Shown here: piece after piece, positions 9,663 through 19,445 of the stretch
Layout of the letters: each line of letters begins with the position of its first letter
How positions within the stretch are numbered: the first letter of the stretch is position 1
NCBI GenBank assembly: GCA_963805795.1
Contig: CAWDVG010000001.1
Location: 1,690,672 to 1,754,671 of the forward strand
From: CAWARU01 sp963805795
GTDB lineage: Bacteria; Pseudomonadota; Gammaproteobacteria; UBA6186; Azoamicaceae
Direction: 5' to 3'
Length of the DNA stretch: 64,000 bases
Translations under genes and position numbers: made by a program
The notes under the pieces: model-generated
Seen by the model: only the letters and a program-made list of their open reading frames with translations
What the model was told of the DNA's origin: nothing
Database searches by the model: none

Positions 9663-10886
9663 ATGTTTTGTGTTAATTCCCTCTCACAAAAAATGAGAGA
9701 TTTTTTGCTCATTAGCACCATTACCCTAATGTTTATCGCCATGTGTGCTGAAGCGGATATATATGTACCCGCTTTTCCTGAAATGGTTAATTATTTTTCA
9801 ACCACCGAAGATAAAATTCAACTTATCTTAAGTCTCAATTTTGCAGGCCTATGTTTGGCAAGTTTAATTTGCGGACCGCTATCCGATTCTTTTGGTAGAA
9901 GAAAGGTATTATTATTAGGGTTACTATTATTTTTTATCAGCAGTTTTGGCTGTGTTTTCGCGCAAAATTTTAGCGCAATGTTGTTTTGGCGTTTTATTCA
10001 AGGGATGTCAGCTTCAATCCCAATGGTAGTTGCTTTTGCAGTATTTATTGATAAGTACCCCTTAGATCGTGCAAGTCAATTAATAGGCATTATCAATAGC
10101 GTCATTTCTGCATCTATGGCAGGCGCACCCGTATTGGGAGCATGGTTGAGCAGCACATTCCATTGGCGATTGAACTTTGTTGTAATCACAATTCTGGTGT
10201 TTTTATCTCTAGTGGGCACATGGTTTTTTATTGATGAATCCCTCCCCAAAGAAAAACGAACAAAATTGAATTTAACTGGTATTATAAAAGATTACTGGAC
10301 ATTGCTCAGCAGCTTTAAATTTATGGGTTATACCTTTATAGTCCTATTACCCTTCACCGGCATAGTTGTGTATGCCTCTAATTTATCATTAATTTTTATA
10401 AATCACCTCGACATTTCAACTGAAGATTTTGGATTCTATCAAGCGACCACGATGGCTAGTTATTTGATTTTTTCAGCCTTAAGCGCCCGCATGATTGCTA
10501 AAAAAGGGATAGAATATACCAAAAACCTAGGTGGAATCATGACCCTGATTGGTGGTACTGCTCTATTCGGAACAGCTCTCTACATCCCTACTTCTCCTCA
10601 ATTTATTTGCCTATCCATGGCTATTTTTGCCGCAGGAGGTTCTTTAATGGTGGGTGTCTTTGCCATGAAATCCTTAGAGCTTTTTCCTGATATAAAAGGA
10701 ACTGCTTCCTCTATGAATACCGCAGTCCGGCAATTACTCGCTTCATTATTGGTTATTATTTCCGAATTGACTTTTGATGGAACTATTGTGCCCGTTGCTA
10801 TTCTTATTTTTATATACATGTGTGTCGCATTCCTTTGGTACTTTGCAATCATCGGAACAAAAAAAGCTGTTATTAATTTAGATTAG
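9663..10886 (+). CDS. MFS drug-efflux transporter, Bcr/CflA type
   Basis: An inner-membrane proton antiporter of the major facilitator superfamily, about 407 residues with 12 predicted membrane spans. IYVPAFPEM in the first span and the loop GPLSDSFGRRKVLLLGL between spans 2 and 3 (motif A) are characteristic of the Bcr/CflA subgroup, which exports drugs such as bicyclomycin or chloramphenicol. An in-frame codon 30 nt earlier also opens the frame, but AAGGAAG 4 nt before 9663 makes this ATG the likely start. The gene is intact and monocistronic. The actual substrate is unknown. Confidence 0.88.
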   Translation: MFCVNSLSQKMRDFLLISTITLMFIAMCAEADIYVPAFPEMVNYFSTTEDKIQLILSLNFAGLCLASLICGPLSDSFGRRKVLLLGLLLFFISSFGCVFAQNFSAMLFWRFIQGMSASIPMVVAFAVFIDKYPLDRASQLIGIINSVISASMAGAPVLGAWLSSTFHWRLNFVVITILVFLSLVGTWFFIDESLPKEKRTKLNLTGIIKDYWTLLSSFKFMGYTFIVLLPFTGIVVYASNLSLIFINHLDISTEDFGFYQATTMASYLIFSALSARMIAKKGIEYTKNLGGIMTLIGGTALFGTALYIPTSPQFICLSMAIFAAGGSLMVGVFAMKSLELFPDIKGTASSMNTAVRQLLASLLVIISELTFDGTIVPVAILIFIYMCVAFLWYFAIIGTKKAVINLD

Positions 10887-10990
10887 TAATCAAAAGTGCT
10901 GAAAAAACATTGCACCATATTGAAGTTGTTGTTCATGGTAAACCCTAGTGTTGATAAGATATTAGCTTGTTAAATCTTTAGGAATGAATC

Positions 10991-11062
10991 ATGGTAAGGA
11001 TAGTATTTGTACCAGGAAATGGCGACGGTGGTCCAAACGATAATTCTCTCAAAAAGATTTGA
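10991..11062 (+). pseudogene. N-terminal fragment of an alpha/beta hydrolase (RBBP9/YdeN-like)
   Basis: MVRIVFVPGNGDGGPNDN matches the opening of small serine hydrolases of the RBBP9 group, but the frame stops after 23 codons. Transposase-like and ABM-like fragments follow immediately, so this is a breakpoint. Confidence 0.5.
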
Positions 11063-11117
11063 CTGAACAATTTAAAGTTGGTCAATCTACCGTTGGGCGA
11101 TGGTTCCAACTGTATTC
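11052..11117 (+). pseudogene. Possible transposase helix-turn-helix fragment
   Basis: The frame KDLTEQFKVGQSTVGRWFQL reads like the helix-turn-helix of an IS630-type transposase N-terminus. Nothing else of such an element is recognisable on either side, so the assignment is tentative. Confidence 0.35.
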
Positions 11118-11440
11118 TTCACTAAAAATTCTACAACGCCAATCTTCAACTATCCTCTTTTCTTCGCTTTCAATATGATTTTTTAAAAACTCAGAAACAT
11201 GTTCAGAGTTACAATGAATATCAAAGGCCTCTAGATTCACATATTCTTGTGTCAATAAAATATTATATTTGGACTGCCCTCGAGTTCCAGGATGAGAAAT
11301 TTGACAAATAACGTTGTATCTTATACAACCCTTTTCATTTTCAAGCGTCACACTTGCTAGTCTTTTAAAAGACTCAAATAGCTCTTGCTCATGATTTTTT
11401 TGGGCAACCACTCAGAAACAACTAGTATTCGCGATGACAT
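11082..11440 (-). pseudogene. Antibiotic-biosynthesis-monooxygenase (YgiN-like) domain protein, frameshifted
   Basis: The ORF FKRLASVTLENEKGCIRYNV with the downstream pattern NILLTQEYVNLEAFDIH and SEHVSEFL is a small dimeric ABM-fold monooxygenase of about 100 residues. The natural start is the ATG at 11440 (MSSRILVVSEWLPKK), but the frame is lost at a run of seven A residues near 11400; the downstream frame continues as NHEQELFESF. One inserted or deleted A restores a normal protein. The C-terminal tail reads into the transposase-like fragment. It may be dead, or rescued by slippage on the A-run. Confidence 0.7.
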
Positions 11441-11603
11441 AATGTATGCACCTGTTTTTAAAGATCAATGCTATTATAACACATAAAATGTGAGTGCTCG
11501 AATGATTGTTTGAACTCATCTCGTTATAGTAGTGAAAATTAAGAGGAGGATGCGATAATAACTAAAATTTATTGATGACTGGGGTTTTTGACCCTTGTTG
11601 CAT

Positions 11604-11642
11604 TATGTCGCAAAAATGTATACACTTTTGCGATATTGAGGT
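11604..11642. repeat. Palindrome with conserved core and exchanged arms, copy 1
   Basis: The core AAAAATGTATACACTTTT is identical to that at 60159-60197. The three bases on each side are CGC/GCG here and AAT/ATT in the other copy, so pairing is kept while sequence changes. Both are followed by GAGGT. It lies in a gene-poor stretch (11441-11744) that shows nothing else I can identify. Confidence 0.7.
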
Positions 11643-11744
11643 TAAAAGCAATGCCAAGGCATTTTACCATCTTTTTGGTGCTGCTACACTTAACCAGAAT
11701 TGATATATGATACATGTAGACAACTCACTAAAATTGGTTATAAA

Positions 11745-12608
11745 ATGACTGCTCAACTTGCGTATAAATCTGTCAAAGCACAGAAAAAAGCAATTGCTAT
11801 ATATGATGATTTTCTCACCCGCTGGCCGGTTCCATATCGAACACAGACTGTAATGACCAGCTTCGGTGAAACACACATTATTATTTCAGGTTCCCCACAA
11901 GCGAAGCCTCTCATGCTTTTACATGGCAGCGCGACAAACTCAACAATGTGGTTTAATAATATAGCTGCACTCACAAGTCGGTTCCAAACATTTGCAGTCG
12001 ATATTATTGGTGAGCCTGGAAAAAGTGCTGGCACTAGGCCTTTATATAAGTCAGATGGGCATGCCCGTTGGTTAAAGGAAGTATTTTCAGCACTTGAAAT
12101 TCACGAAGCTGCATTGTGTGGGTTATCACTGGGTGGAGTAATTGCTTGGAAATTTGCATTGTTATACCCAGAATCGGTATCTTCACTTGCTCTTCTATCA
12201 ACGTCATTGTTTAGGTCTAATGCTCGTCTCTCACTCATGTTTCACGCTATTTTAGCAAACCTCTTACCAATGTCTTTCTTTGCTAAAAATTTTTTAAACT
12301 ATATATCTGCAAGCGCAGGACGATGGCCAAGTTGGGGAGTGGAAGCTTTTGTTATTTCATATCAATCCTACAAGTTTAATTTTGATGCTATTCCAACCAT
12401 CTCAGATTATGAGCTTTCTCAACTTCCGTATAAAACACTCATTCTTATGGGCAAAGATGATGTAATTTACGATCCAATAACGGCCGCTGCGCGAATTAGT
12501 TCAGCTGCGCCATCAATTATTGTAGAGATTCTTTCTGAAGCAAAACATACGATTACTGCAGATCAACCAAATTTAGTGAATGAAAAACTTCTTAATTTTT
12601 TACGATAA
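11745..12608 (+). CDS. Alpha/beta hydrolase
   Basis: About 287 residues from the ATG at 11745; an upstream TTG at 11700 would add 15 residues but has no better ribosome site. The catalytic triad of the alpha/beta-hydrolase fold is visible: nucleophile Ser in GLSLGG, acid in MGKDDVIYD, and His in EAKHTI. The oxyanion region is LLHGSATNSTMW. This fits the haloperoxidase/esterase-like members acting on small esters; the substrate is unknown. The gene is intact and stands alone. Confidence 0.8.
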   Translation: MTAQLAYKSVKAQKKAIAIYDDFLTRWPVPYRTQTVMTSFGETHIIISGSPQAKPLMLLHGSATNSTMWFNNIAALTSRFQTFAVDIIGEPGKSAGTRPLYKSDGHARWLKEVFSALEIHEAALCGLSLGGVIAWKFALLYPESVSSLALLSTSLFRSNARLSLMFHAILANLLPMSFFAKNFLNYISASAGRWPSWGVEAFVISYQSYKFNFDAIPTISDYELSQLPYKTLILMGKDDVIYDPITAAARISSAAPSIIVEILSEAKHTITADQPNLVNEKLLNFLR

Positions 12609-12748
12609 GTTTTATATAGTTCATGTGTCAACCGTTACGGAAGGGCCCCACTGTAACTTTGTTAGCCATGCGGAGTAGCGTACATGTTCATGTTATTATA
12701 AGATAATTCTATGAAAATGTAGTAAGTTTTTAAAAAAGGAATAAAAGA

Positions 12749-13612
12749 ATGCTGTCAATTTCCAAAGTTATTCGGGTGATCCCAGTGTGCTGGTATATTT
12801 TCAGTATTATTATTGCATATGGATTACTAAGTTGTATTATTTATTTCGTTTCAGAATTTATACTTTTTCCGATTCCTAGTGCTTCTTATGAGGACACTCG
12901 ATTGGAGCAAATAATAAGAAAGCTTATCACGAAAGACGGAAAGACAATCACCGCAGTTTACTTACCCAATCTTAAAGCTTCTTTTACTTTGTTAATGAGT
13001 CAAGGGAATAATGTTGATTTGGGAATGGTTTTGTCTGGGCTAATGACTTTTCATCAACAAGGATTCTCAGTTTTTGCCTATGATTATCATGGATATGGTA
13101 CGAGCGAAGGTGTCCCTTCGGAAAAAAATACTTATAAAGACATTGAAGCTGCCTATGAATATTTAACTCACCAATTAAAAATTTCACCATCTCAAATCAT
13201 TATTCATGGTCGTTCTATTGGTACAGGACCTTCCATAGAATTAGCAAGTCATAAACCTTGCGGGGGAGTCATTATAGAAAGCGGTTTCTTATCAGCCTTT
13301 AGAGTTTATACTGATATTCCCTTGTTTCCGATCGACAAATATGCTAATTATCTTAAAATTAAAAAAATACGCGCTCCTTTGTTATTTATTCATGGTACCC
13401 AAGATGAAGTGATTCCATTATGGCACGCGGAACAATTATATTGTTTAGCCAATTCACCAAAGGAATTTTTTTGGGTAAAAGGTGGACTTCATAATTTTCA
13501 TGCAAATATGTCTGAAAGTTCGAGAGAAGATTATTTTAAAGCCATAATAAAATTTACCAATTCTATTACAAATTTTAATGGTGAGTATAGTAAAAACTGG
13601 GACAAATTTTAA
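12749..13612 (+). CDS. Membrane-anchored alpha/beta hydrolase, BEM46-like
   Basis: 287 residues with one N-terminal membrane segment at about residues 10-40, then an alpha/beta-hydrolase domain: YDYHGYGTSEG, nucleophile Ser in HGRSIGTGP, acid in HGTQDEVIP, and His in GGLHNFH. This order is that of the BEM46/ABHD13 group, present in bacteria and eukaryotes with poorly known substrates. AAGGA lies 8 nt before the ATG. The active site probably faces the periplasm or the membrane surface, depending on topology. The gene is intact. Confidence 0.8.
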   Translation: MLSISKVIRVIPVCWYIFSIIIAYGLLSCIIYFVSEFILFPIPSASYEDTRLEQIIRKLITKDGKTITAVYLPNLKASFTLLMSQGNNVDLGMVLSGLMTFHQQGFSVFAYDYHGYGTSEGVPSEKNTYKDIEAAYEYLTHQLKISPSQIIIHGRSIGTGPSIELASHKPCGGVIIESGFLSAFRVYTDIPLFPIDKYANYLKIKKIRAPLLFIHGTQDEVIPLWHAEQLYCLANSPKEFFWVKGGLHNFHANMSESSREDYFKAIIKFTNSITNFNGEYSKNWDKF

Positions 13613-13652
13613 AAAAATTTGATATGGTATACAAAATTAGTAACGATTAACG

Positions 13653-13823
13653 TTATTTACTTATCTGTTGTAATGCTGTTATCCAGTTCTCAATATGATA
13701 AGCGGAAGCTAGCTTGCCATTTTTCACCGTAAATATATCTATAGCCATCGTCTTAAAACTTTTTCCAGTGGGTTTCGATCGGCCCAAAGTCGACCTATCT
13801 CGAACTATTATATTTTGTTTCAT
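13653..13823 (-). pseudogene. C-terminal fragment of a SnoaL-like (NTF2-fold) protein
   Basis: A 56-codon frame reads PTGKSFKTMAIDIFTVKNGK followed by AYHIENWITALQQI, the C-terminal half of SnoaL-type ester cyclases of about 130 residues. The first 15 residues do not fit the family, which suggests a truncation joined to foreign sequence. Confidence 0.6.
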
Positions 13824-14062
13824 GCTAACTTAAACTAAATGCATTATAAACTACTATATAATCAGAGCAGTTCTACATGGTAAGGGTGATAAAGTATGGG
13901 AAATGTTTAAAGAAAATTTTTAATCAAAGCATTGCACGCGCAACGAATAGTTTCGAAGGTTCATCCGTAGATGTCTCTATGTAAAATCTGGCATATTTAA
14001 GATTGATTGTTTTATTGAAAAACTGCATACTATTGTTAATTTTCTAGCTCTGATGAGGCCCC
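13824..14062. other. Gene-free stretch upstream of the Rossmann-fold gene
   Basis: A short plus-strand frame (13877-13984, 35 codons) starts with ATG but has no ribosome site and no recognisable product. No hairpin, tRNA or repeat was found. It presumably holds the promoter of the next gene. Confidence 0.4.
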
Positions 14063-14713
14063 ATGAAAACAGTTAACAGACAAACAACTAACGAACAAAA
14101 ATGGCTTGTAATCGTTGGTGCTACAGGAATGGTTGGTGGTTATGCCCTAAGCTCAGCACTTGAGCATCCCAAAATTGAAAGTGTGACAGTTATTGGGCGC
14201 AAGAAGATTGGTTTATCACATCTAAAACTGAAAGAAGTTTTGCATCAAGACTTCGCGGACTGTTCATCACTCGTTGATGTTCTTTCGAATCAGGACGCAG
14301 TCGTTTTTTGTTTAGGTGCTTATACTGGTGTAGTTTCAGACGATGAACTTCGTAGAATAACCGTAGATTATACTATTGAGTTTGCACGAGTTCTCGACAT
14401 TAGCAGTCCCAACGCAGCATTTGCATTTTTAAGCGGAATGGGCGCTGATCCAACAGGACAAAGTCGAGTGTCATTCGCACGATATAAAGGCGAAGCTGAG
14501 AACGCTCTTATCGCAGCAAAATTTCCCCATGTTTATATCTTTCGGCCAGCATACATCTATCCAGTGGACCCTAGAAAGGAACCTAATTTCAGCTATCGCC
14601 TATTACGCAAGATCTATCCGGTATTTCGGATGCTATTTCCCAATCTCGTGATTCGAGCCGATGATTTAGCCCACGCTATGGTAGATACTGGCGTTCGAGT
14701 TGAATGCCATTAG
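14063..14713 (+). CDS. NAD(P)-binding Rossmann-fold protein, C-terminus replaced
   Basis: 216 residues with the dinucleotide loop VGATGMVGG at about residue 20 and the overall pattern of HTATIP2/NmrA-like atypical short-chain dehydrogenases (AFAFLSGMGADPTG, then YKGEAENALIAAKFPHVYIF). Compared with the partial second copy at 23.2 kb, the two agree until AHAMV-D/E-T, after which this one ends in GVRVECH and the other continues for 26 more residues. The native C-terminus here is therefore probably lost. The protein may retain activity, but a recent truncation is more likely. Confidence 0.7.
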   Translation: MKTVNRQTTNEQKWLVIVGATGMVGGYALSSALEHPKIESVTVIGRKKIGLSHLKLKEVLHQDFADCSSLVDVLSNQDAVVFCLGAYTGVVSDDELRRITVDYTIEFARVLDISSPNAAFAFLSGMGADPTGQSRVSFARYKGEAENALIAAKFPHVYIFRPAYIYPVDPRKEPNFSYRLLRKIYPVFRMLFPNLVIRADDLAHAMVDTGVRVECH

Positions 14714-14765
14714 AAATGCAAAAAAGAACTAACGAAAAAAATAGATCTTGAGGATGTTTTTAATT

Positions 14766-17420
14766 ATGATTAATGATAAGGAATTAAATGATATTTTACC
14801 CACTATAACTTTCAAAGGTAATAAGGATCAGGATTACATAAAATGTTTGGCCATCGGAACCGATAAAGAAACGATAGTATCGGCTGATGGTAAAATTGTT
14901 CGAGTATGGAAATTAAGTTCAGGAACTTGCCTTTGGAAATTAGAAGGACATAATAAAAATGTAACTGTTGTTGCTATAGCAACGACAAACGATAAAGTTG
15001 TCTCTGGAAGCTGGGATGGAACGGCTCGAGTATGGTGCATAAAAACAGGTCGTTGCCTCAAGATTTTCAATGATCCGAACAATAACCCTTATCCTGATGG
15101 TGTTGCGAACGTAATAATGTTGGGTAAGAATAACGATCATGTAATTGTTAGCAAACCACCATTACTCAAAGCTTACTCAATAAGCAGAGACAATTATAGT
15201 GAAATTATCCAAACTGACAGTTATTTTGTGTCTCTGGCATTGTTAAATCATTCGACACTATTATCTGTGTCTGGTTATGATAATCCATTGGTTGAAATAT
15301 ATTCCTTCGCAACGAATAGAGTTATAGAAAGATTTATGATAGAGCATTACAATATCGAACAGATTGCTGTAAGTTCTGACAACGATATCATGGTGTCACG
15401 TAGTGGAGTTGAAGAGAACATAAAGGTATGGTCTCTAAAACGGAGATGTTGGATACAAGACATAGTTTTAGAATCAGGTTACAGACCGCGGTATATAGCT
15501 TTAGCTGAAGATAACGATGCTTTGGTGATTTCTAGTTTAAAATCTGCAGGAGACCTTGGTACGTCGAAAGTACATATTTATTCAATAAAAAAATCTGTGT
15601 TTTTGTGGGAAAGCGATATTATGACAAAGCCTTACAATTGTGATTATCGTTTATCTGTTCCGTTAATAAGAAACAATCAACTTTACATTGTAACTATTGT
15701 AGATCAAGATATCATCTTTAGATATGCCTGCAACCTTTCAGAAATAACAGATAAGAAAAAACTGATATTGGATACTGAGACACAAAATGTTGGATCTGGT
15801 ACAGCGATTATGCCAAGCGTCAATGTTGATTGCAAATCCAATGCAAAAGTTAATGCATCAACAACAATGTTAAAAGGCCATACGGATGTCGTCACTTGTG
15901 TCGATGTAGGTTCTGATAATGATACGATAGTTTCTGGAAGCAGGGATAAAACAGTTCGAACTTGGTCATTGAGTAAAAATAAATGTGTAAGAGTCTTCGA
16001 GAAAACTTGGTTGGGATTTGGTACGCCTGGGCATTCTGGTTGTGTATATAGTGTTAGTATAGGACCTAATAATGACATAGCCGTGTCTGGAAGCAGGGAT
16101 AAAACCGTTAGAGGTTGGTCAATAAAGAATGGTATTTGCATTCGAGAATTTAGCAAACATAAAGAGTCAGTTAATAGTGTTTTTCTTGCGAATGATAACG
16201 ATACGGTTGTGTCCGGGAGCTCTGATCATACTATTAATATTTTCTCACTAAAAACGGGCAATTGTCGCCAAACTATCCATTGCGACGCCCCAGTAAGATA
16301 TGTTGCGATCACATCAAATTATAGGGAAGTGATATATCAGAGTGAAGGGACTTTTGAGCGCAGATACATTGATCTAAAAGAAACACGAGAAAAAACTAAG
16401 CGCTGTTCTTGCTGCATTGGAGAACGCAAAACTCATTTTGCTTTAGGAACAGATGACATAGTATTATATCATGCAGATATTGGAAATTCTTATGTAAACT
16501 GGGTTACATCACTAAAAACTGGATTCAATATAGCGCAGTTAGAAGCAAATAGATATTATAGTGGCGGTTCAAAAAAATTTGCTTTAACAAAAAATAATGA
16601 TATTGCGGTAATGTTACATCTTCGTTGGGATGCGAAGAATCCTTGGCAAAAAGACAAGGGGTCACAATATAGAGCTGATGTATGGTCATTGAGGTTTGGT
16701 AGATGGTTGATGGGATTACATTTCTACCACCATCCGAATCAAATTAAATTACTAGAAAGAAATGGTGAACATATTATCATTGCTGCTTGTTCAGATAATA
16801 ACCTTTACCTTCATCGTTTAGGCCCACCTAGGTGGGTGCCACAATCCAATCATGCAAATACTTCGCTTTCGTTTAACCACAAAAAAATTAAGGCCCCCCC
16901 TTGCGCCATGCCCATAGCAACTCCGTCAAATCCAATTACTGAGTCGTATCCCATTTTACGTGAAGTGGAAAGTCTGCAAAATGCAGCTATCGTTGCAGCG
17001 TTAACTGGAAATATGCTTTTGTTGTTTAGAAACGAAACCAAAGAAATCAATCTCATTAACATTATTACCTCATACATGGACGAACAAGTTCTCTCTGATG
17101 CTCGTTTTATTGGAACGGTACCGAAAATAAGTCGCCCTCATATACCAGAGGCATTACAGGACAAAATAGAAAATGCCGTAAAACAGCTCACTGAAGCTTT
17201 CAATATAGCAATAGGAATGCGAGATACAATGCAAAAAGCTGTGAAAGAAGATCCTGAAATCCAAAATATCGATTACGAAACGTTGAAGAAGGCTTTGTCC
17301 GAAAATACAAACTTAAATGTTAACCGTGTTCCAACTATTATTTTTAGCTATTGTTATCAATCATCACGGTCATTTTACGAGTCATATTTCAACCTAAAAA
17401 ATTTGACCTGTAATAGATAA
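14766..17420 (+). CDS. WD40 beta-propeller repeat protein, about 884 residues
   Basis: WD40 repeats are clear in the N-terminal part (GSWDGTARVWCIKTGRCLKIF) and the middle, with three in a row beginning LKGHTDVVTCVDVGSDNDTI, HSGCVYSVSIGPNNDIAV and HKESVNSVFLANDNDTV, each ending in the GSRDKTVR-W-S pattern. Degenerate blades fill the gaps, enough for one or two propellers. A helical C-terminal region of about 150 residues follows. There is no signal peptide. Such eukaryote-like propellers act as protein-binding scaffolds, and in intracellular bacteria may be secreted. An earlier TTG and ATG exist, but GAGGA best serves the ATG at 14766. The last 15 codons lie inside a repeat shared with 49.1 kb. 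Confidence 0.85.
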   Translation: MINDKELNDILPTITFKGNKDQDYIKCLAIGTDKETIVSADGKIVRVWKLSSGTCLWKLEGHNKNVTVVAIATTNDKVVSGSWDGTARVWCIKTGRCLKIFNDPNNNPYPDGVANVIMLGKNNDHVIVSKPPLLKAYSISRDNYSEIIQTDSYFVSLALLNHSTLLSVSGYDNPLVEIYSFATNRVIERFMIEHYNIEQIAVSSDNDIMVSRSGVEENIKVWSLKRRCWIQDIVLESGYRPRYIALAEDNDALVISSLKSAGDLGTSKVHIYSIKKSVFLWESDIMTKPYNCDYRLSVPLIRNNQLYIVTIVDQDIIFRYACNLSEITDKKKLILDTETQNVGSGTAIMPSVNVDCKSNAKVNASTTMLKGHTDVVTCVDVGSDNDTIVSGSRDKTVRTWSLSKNKCVRVFEKTWLGFGTPGHSGCVYSVSIGPNNDIAVSGSRDKTVRGWSIKNGICIREFSKHKESVNSVFLANDNDTVVSGSSDHTINIFSLKTGNCRQTIHCDAPVRYVAITSNYREVIYQSEGTFERRYIDLKETREKTKRCSCCIGERKTHFALGTDDIVLYHADIGNSYVNWVTSLKTGFNIAQLEANRYYSGGSKKFALTKNNDIAVMLHLRWDAKNPWQKDKGSQYRADVWSLRFGRWLMGLHFYHHPNQIKLLERNGEHIIIAACSDNNLYLHRLGPPRWVPQSNHANTSLSFNHKKIKAPPCAMPIATPSNPITESYPILREVESLQNAAIVAALTGNMLLLFRNETKEINLINIITSYMDEQVLSDARFIGTVPKISRPHIPEALQDKIENAVKQLTEAFNIAIGMRDTMQKAVKEDPEIQNIDYETLKKALSENTNLNVNRVPTIIFSYCYQSSRSFYESYFNLKNLTCNR

Positions 17421-17476
17421 AATGCTATTTTTGAGTCACTTTTTAAAATTTAAATTTGACCCAGAAGTAGATAAAA
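17373..17476. repeat. Double dyad element, copy 1
   Basis: Two successive units with the outline GAGTCA...TTTGACC, each roughly 41-45 bp and each an imperfect inverted repeat. The same two-unit array is at 49039-49138, directly upstream of an AAA-ATPase gene. Here no ATPase gene is adjacent and the array overlaps the end of the WD40 gene. Confidence 0.7.
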
Positions 17477-17595
17477 TTCCATTTACAAATATTTGTGGAT
17501 AGATAGTTTTATCTTAGATGAGAGACTATACACCTAATCTTCAGGATTAAAATATATGGTTGACTTGCTACATTTGTTATTACCAATCGCTGCCA

Positions 17596-17619
17596 GAATT
17601 TAGGAATTCGCATACTACA
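17596..17619 (+). mobile_element. Solo right end of IS-A
   Basis: AGGAATTCGCATACTACA matches exactly the sequence after the stop codon of the IS-A copies at 29.9, 35.4 and 63.5 kb, but no transposase precedes it. It cuts the small gene that follows the photolyase. Confidence 0.75.
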
Positions 17620-17620
17620 A

Positions 17621-17787
17621 GATGCCGCTTTGACTACCCTGTGCTTAGCCTTGTTTTCTTTAGCCTCTGAATGACAATAATGCTCAAGCTCTTCTGACTT
17701 TTCATTCTTAAACAATACCGCTTGTACGTTATTGCCTCCCTTCTGCAATTTAAGCCAGTATCTATATGATACAACTTTGACACTCAA
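17621..17787 (-). pseudogene. Unidentified gene truncated by an IS-A end
   Basis: The frame starts with TTG overlapping the photolyase stop codon and reads about 55 residues (WLKLQKGGNNVQAVLFKNEK, then HSEAKENKAKHRVVKA) before meeting the IS-A end. The tight coupling suggests it was the second gene of the photolyase operon. The family is not recognised. Confidence 0.45.
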
Positions 17788-19223
17788 CTGACAAGTTCAA
17801 TTAGTCTACGATAAGCTTCAAGGGCCTCTCCACGAGTTACAGATAAATCTACAATCGGTTTTGGGTAAGTTTTCCCCAAAATAATACCGGCTGCTTTTAA
17901 AATAGACGCGGGTGACTCCCAAGGTTTAAAAAGATATTTATTGGGTAGTTTTGCCAATTCTGGAATATAGTGCCGCGTATAACTCCCATCTGAATCGAAT
18001 TTTTCACCCTGTGTGACTGGATTAAAAATTCTAAAATAAGGTGCAGCATCTGCACCACAACCCGCTACCCATTGCCAACTGGCACTATTATTCGCTAAAT
18101 CAGCATCTAACAAACAATCCCAAAACCATGCAGCACCTTTATGCCAATGAATCATTAAATTCTTAACTAAAAAGGAGGCAACAATCATGCGTGCTCGATT
18201 ATGCATATAACCTGTTTGCCACAATTCGCGCATAGCGGCATCGACAATAGGATAACCCGTTTTTCCTTTTTGCCAAGCCATCAGAAATTTTTTATTGTTC
18301 TGCCAGGGGAAACGGTCAAACTTGCGCTGAAAGTTTTCTTTTGGTAGATTTGGAAAATGATATAATAAATAATAAGAAAATTCTCTCCAGACAATTTCGC
18401 TTAAGAAAAACTCACTATCTTCTGCATTATTACGATGAACATTTGCTTCCATTTTTATCACATGCCAAACCTGGTTAGGAGAAATTTCACCGAAATGTAG
18501 ATGCATAGACAATCTTGAAACATTGAATTTGCTTGGATAGTTTCGGTTTTCCCTATAGTTTTTTAATCTTTTATCTACAAATTGCAGTAACTTTTTGTAT
18601 GCTGATCTCTCCCCTATCTTCCACAAGCCATTTAGTTTTTTATACCAATTAATTTTGGGTAACAAATTTAAAGTATTGATATTGTTTTTATTTTTCTTAT
18701 CTTTAATTAAAATCAATTTTTTGGGCCTAGGCATAGGCTGCCGCGGCATGAGCGCTCGCAAACAACCATTACGATAAAAAGCGCTATATACTTTGTAGGG
18801 AGTTTTATCTTGTTTCAATATTTCCCATGGCTCCCAAAGCAATGAGGCATTAAAACTTTTATATTCTACCTGCATATTTTTAAGTCTTGATGTTAAAAGG
18901 GCATCATTTTTAATATATTGCGGTTCGTAACATCTATTCCAATAAACTGCTTCGATATTATATTTTTTTACAAGGCTTAAAATAATAGCCTCTGCTTTGC
19001 CCCGATAAACATTTAATTTCTGCTTTAGAGATTCGTTTAAGTCAGATAAAGAATAGTATAACCACCATTTGCTGGCACTCCCCATTTCATTATCATCGGT
19101 CGGATTATCGTCTAGAATATAAATTGGCATAACGTCACCCTGCCTAGATGCAGCAAATAACCCAGGATTGTCTGCTATACGCAGATCTTGTCTGAACCAA
19201 AAAAGCACCTTTTTCCTAACCAT
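17784..19223 (-). CDS. phrB: Deoxyribodipyrimidine photolyase
   Basis: 479 residues, normal for class I CPD photolyase, which repairs UV-induced cyclobutane dimers with blue light using FAD and an antenna cofactor. The N-terminal antenna domain begins VLFWFRQDLRIADNPGL. The FAD domain contains GKTGYPIVDAAMRELWQTG, MHNRARMIVASFL, the DADLANNSASWQWVAG motif and YFRIFNPVTQGEKFD, all diagnostic. The gene is intact. It is divergent from the TIGR01777 epimerase, a pairing common in gammaproteobacterial photolyase loci. Confidence 0.95.
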   Translation of the reverse strand: MVRKKVLFWFRQDLRIADNPGLFAASRQGDVMPIYILDDNPTDDNEMGSASKWWLYYSLSDLNESLKQKLNVYRGKAEAIILSLVKKYNIEAVYWNRCYEPQYIKNDALLTSRLKNMQVEYKSFNASLLWEPWEILKQDKTPYKVYSAFYRNGCLRALMPRQPMPRPKKLILIKDKKNKNNINTLNLLPKINWYKKLNGLWKIGERSAYKKLLQFVDKRLKNYRENRNYPSKFNVSRLSMHLHFGEISPNQVWHVIKMEANVHRNNAEDSEFFLSEIVWREFSYYLLYHFPNLPKENFQRKFDRFPWQNNKKFLMAWQKGKTGYPIVDAAMRELWQTGYMHNRARMIVASFLVKNLMIHWHKGAAWFWDCLLDADLANNSASWQWVAGCGADAAPYFRIFNPVTQGEKFDSDGSYTRHYIPELAKLPNKYLFKPWESPASILKAAGIILGKTYPKPIVDLSVTRGEALEAYRRLIELVS

Positions 19224-19445
19224 TGTGTCCAGTACGTCCCTAGTAGTAAATTTTTCATGGCTGCTATCCAGATAAAAAAACAGCCTTATTCACAATCAAG
19301 CTCCCTTTCTTCGCCATTCTCTCTCAAAACCATGATACGTTTCGGGGAAAAATGAATTATACTATAAATTATATGAGTTTTAAACAATTACATATAGAAT
19401 TTAAATCGTTGTGCTATGTCATCCACAAATGGGGAAATATTTGAT

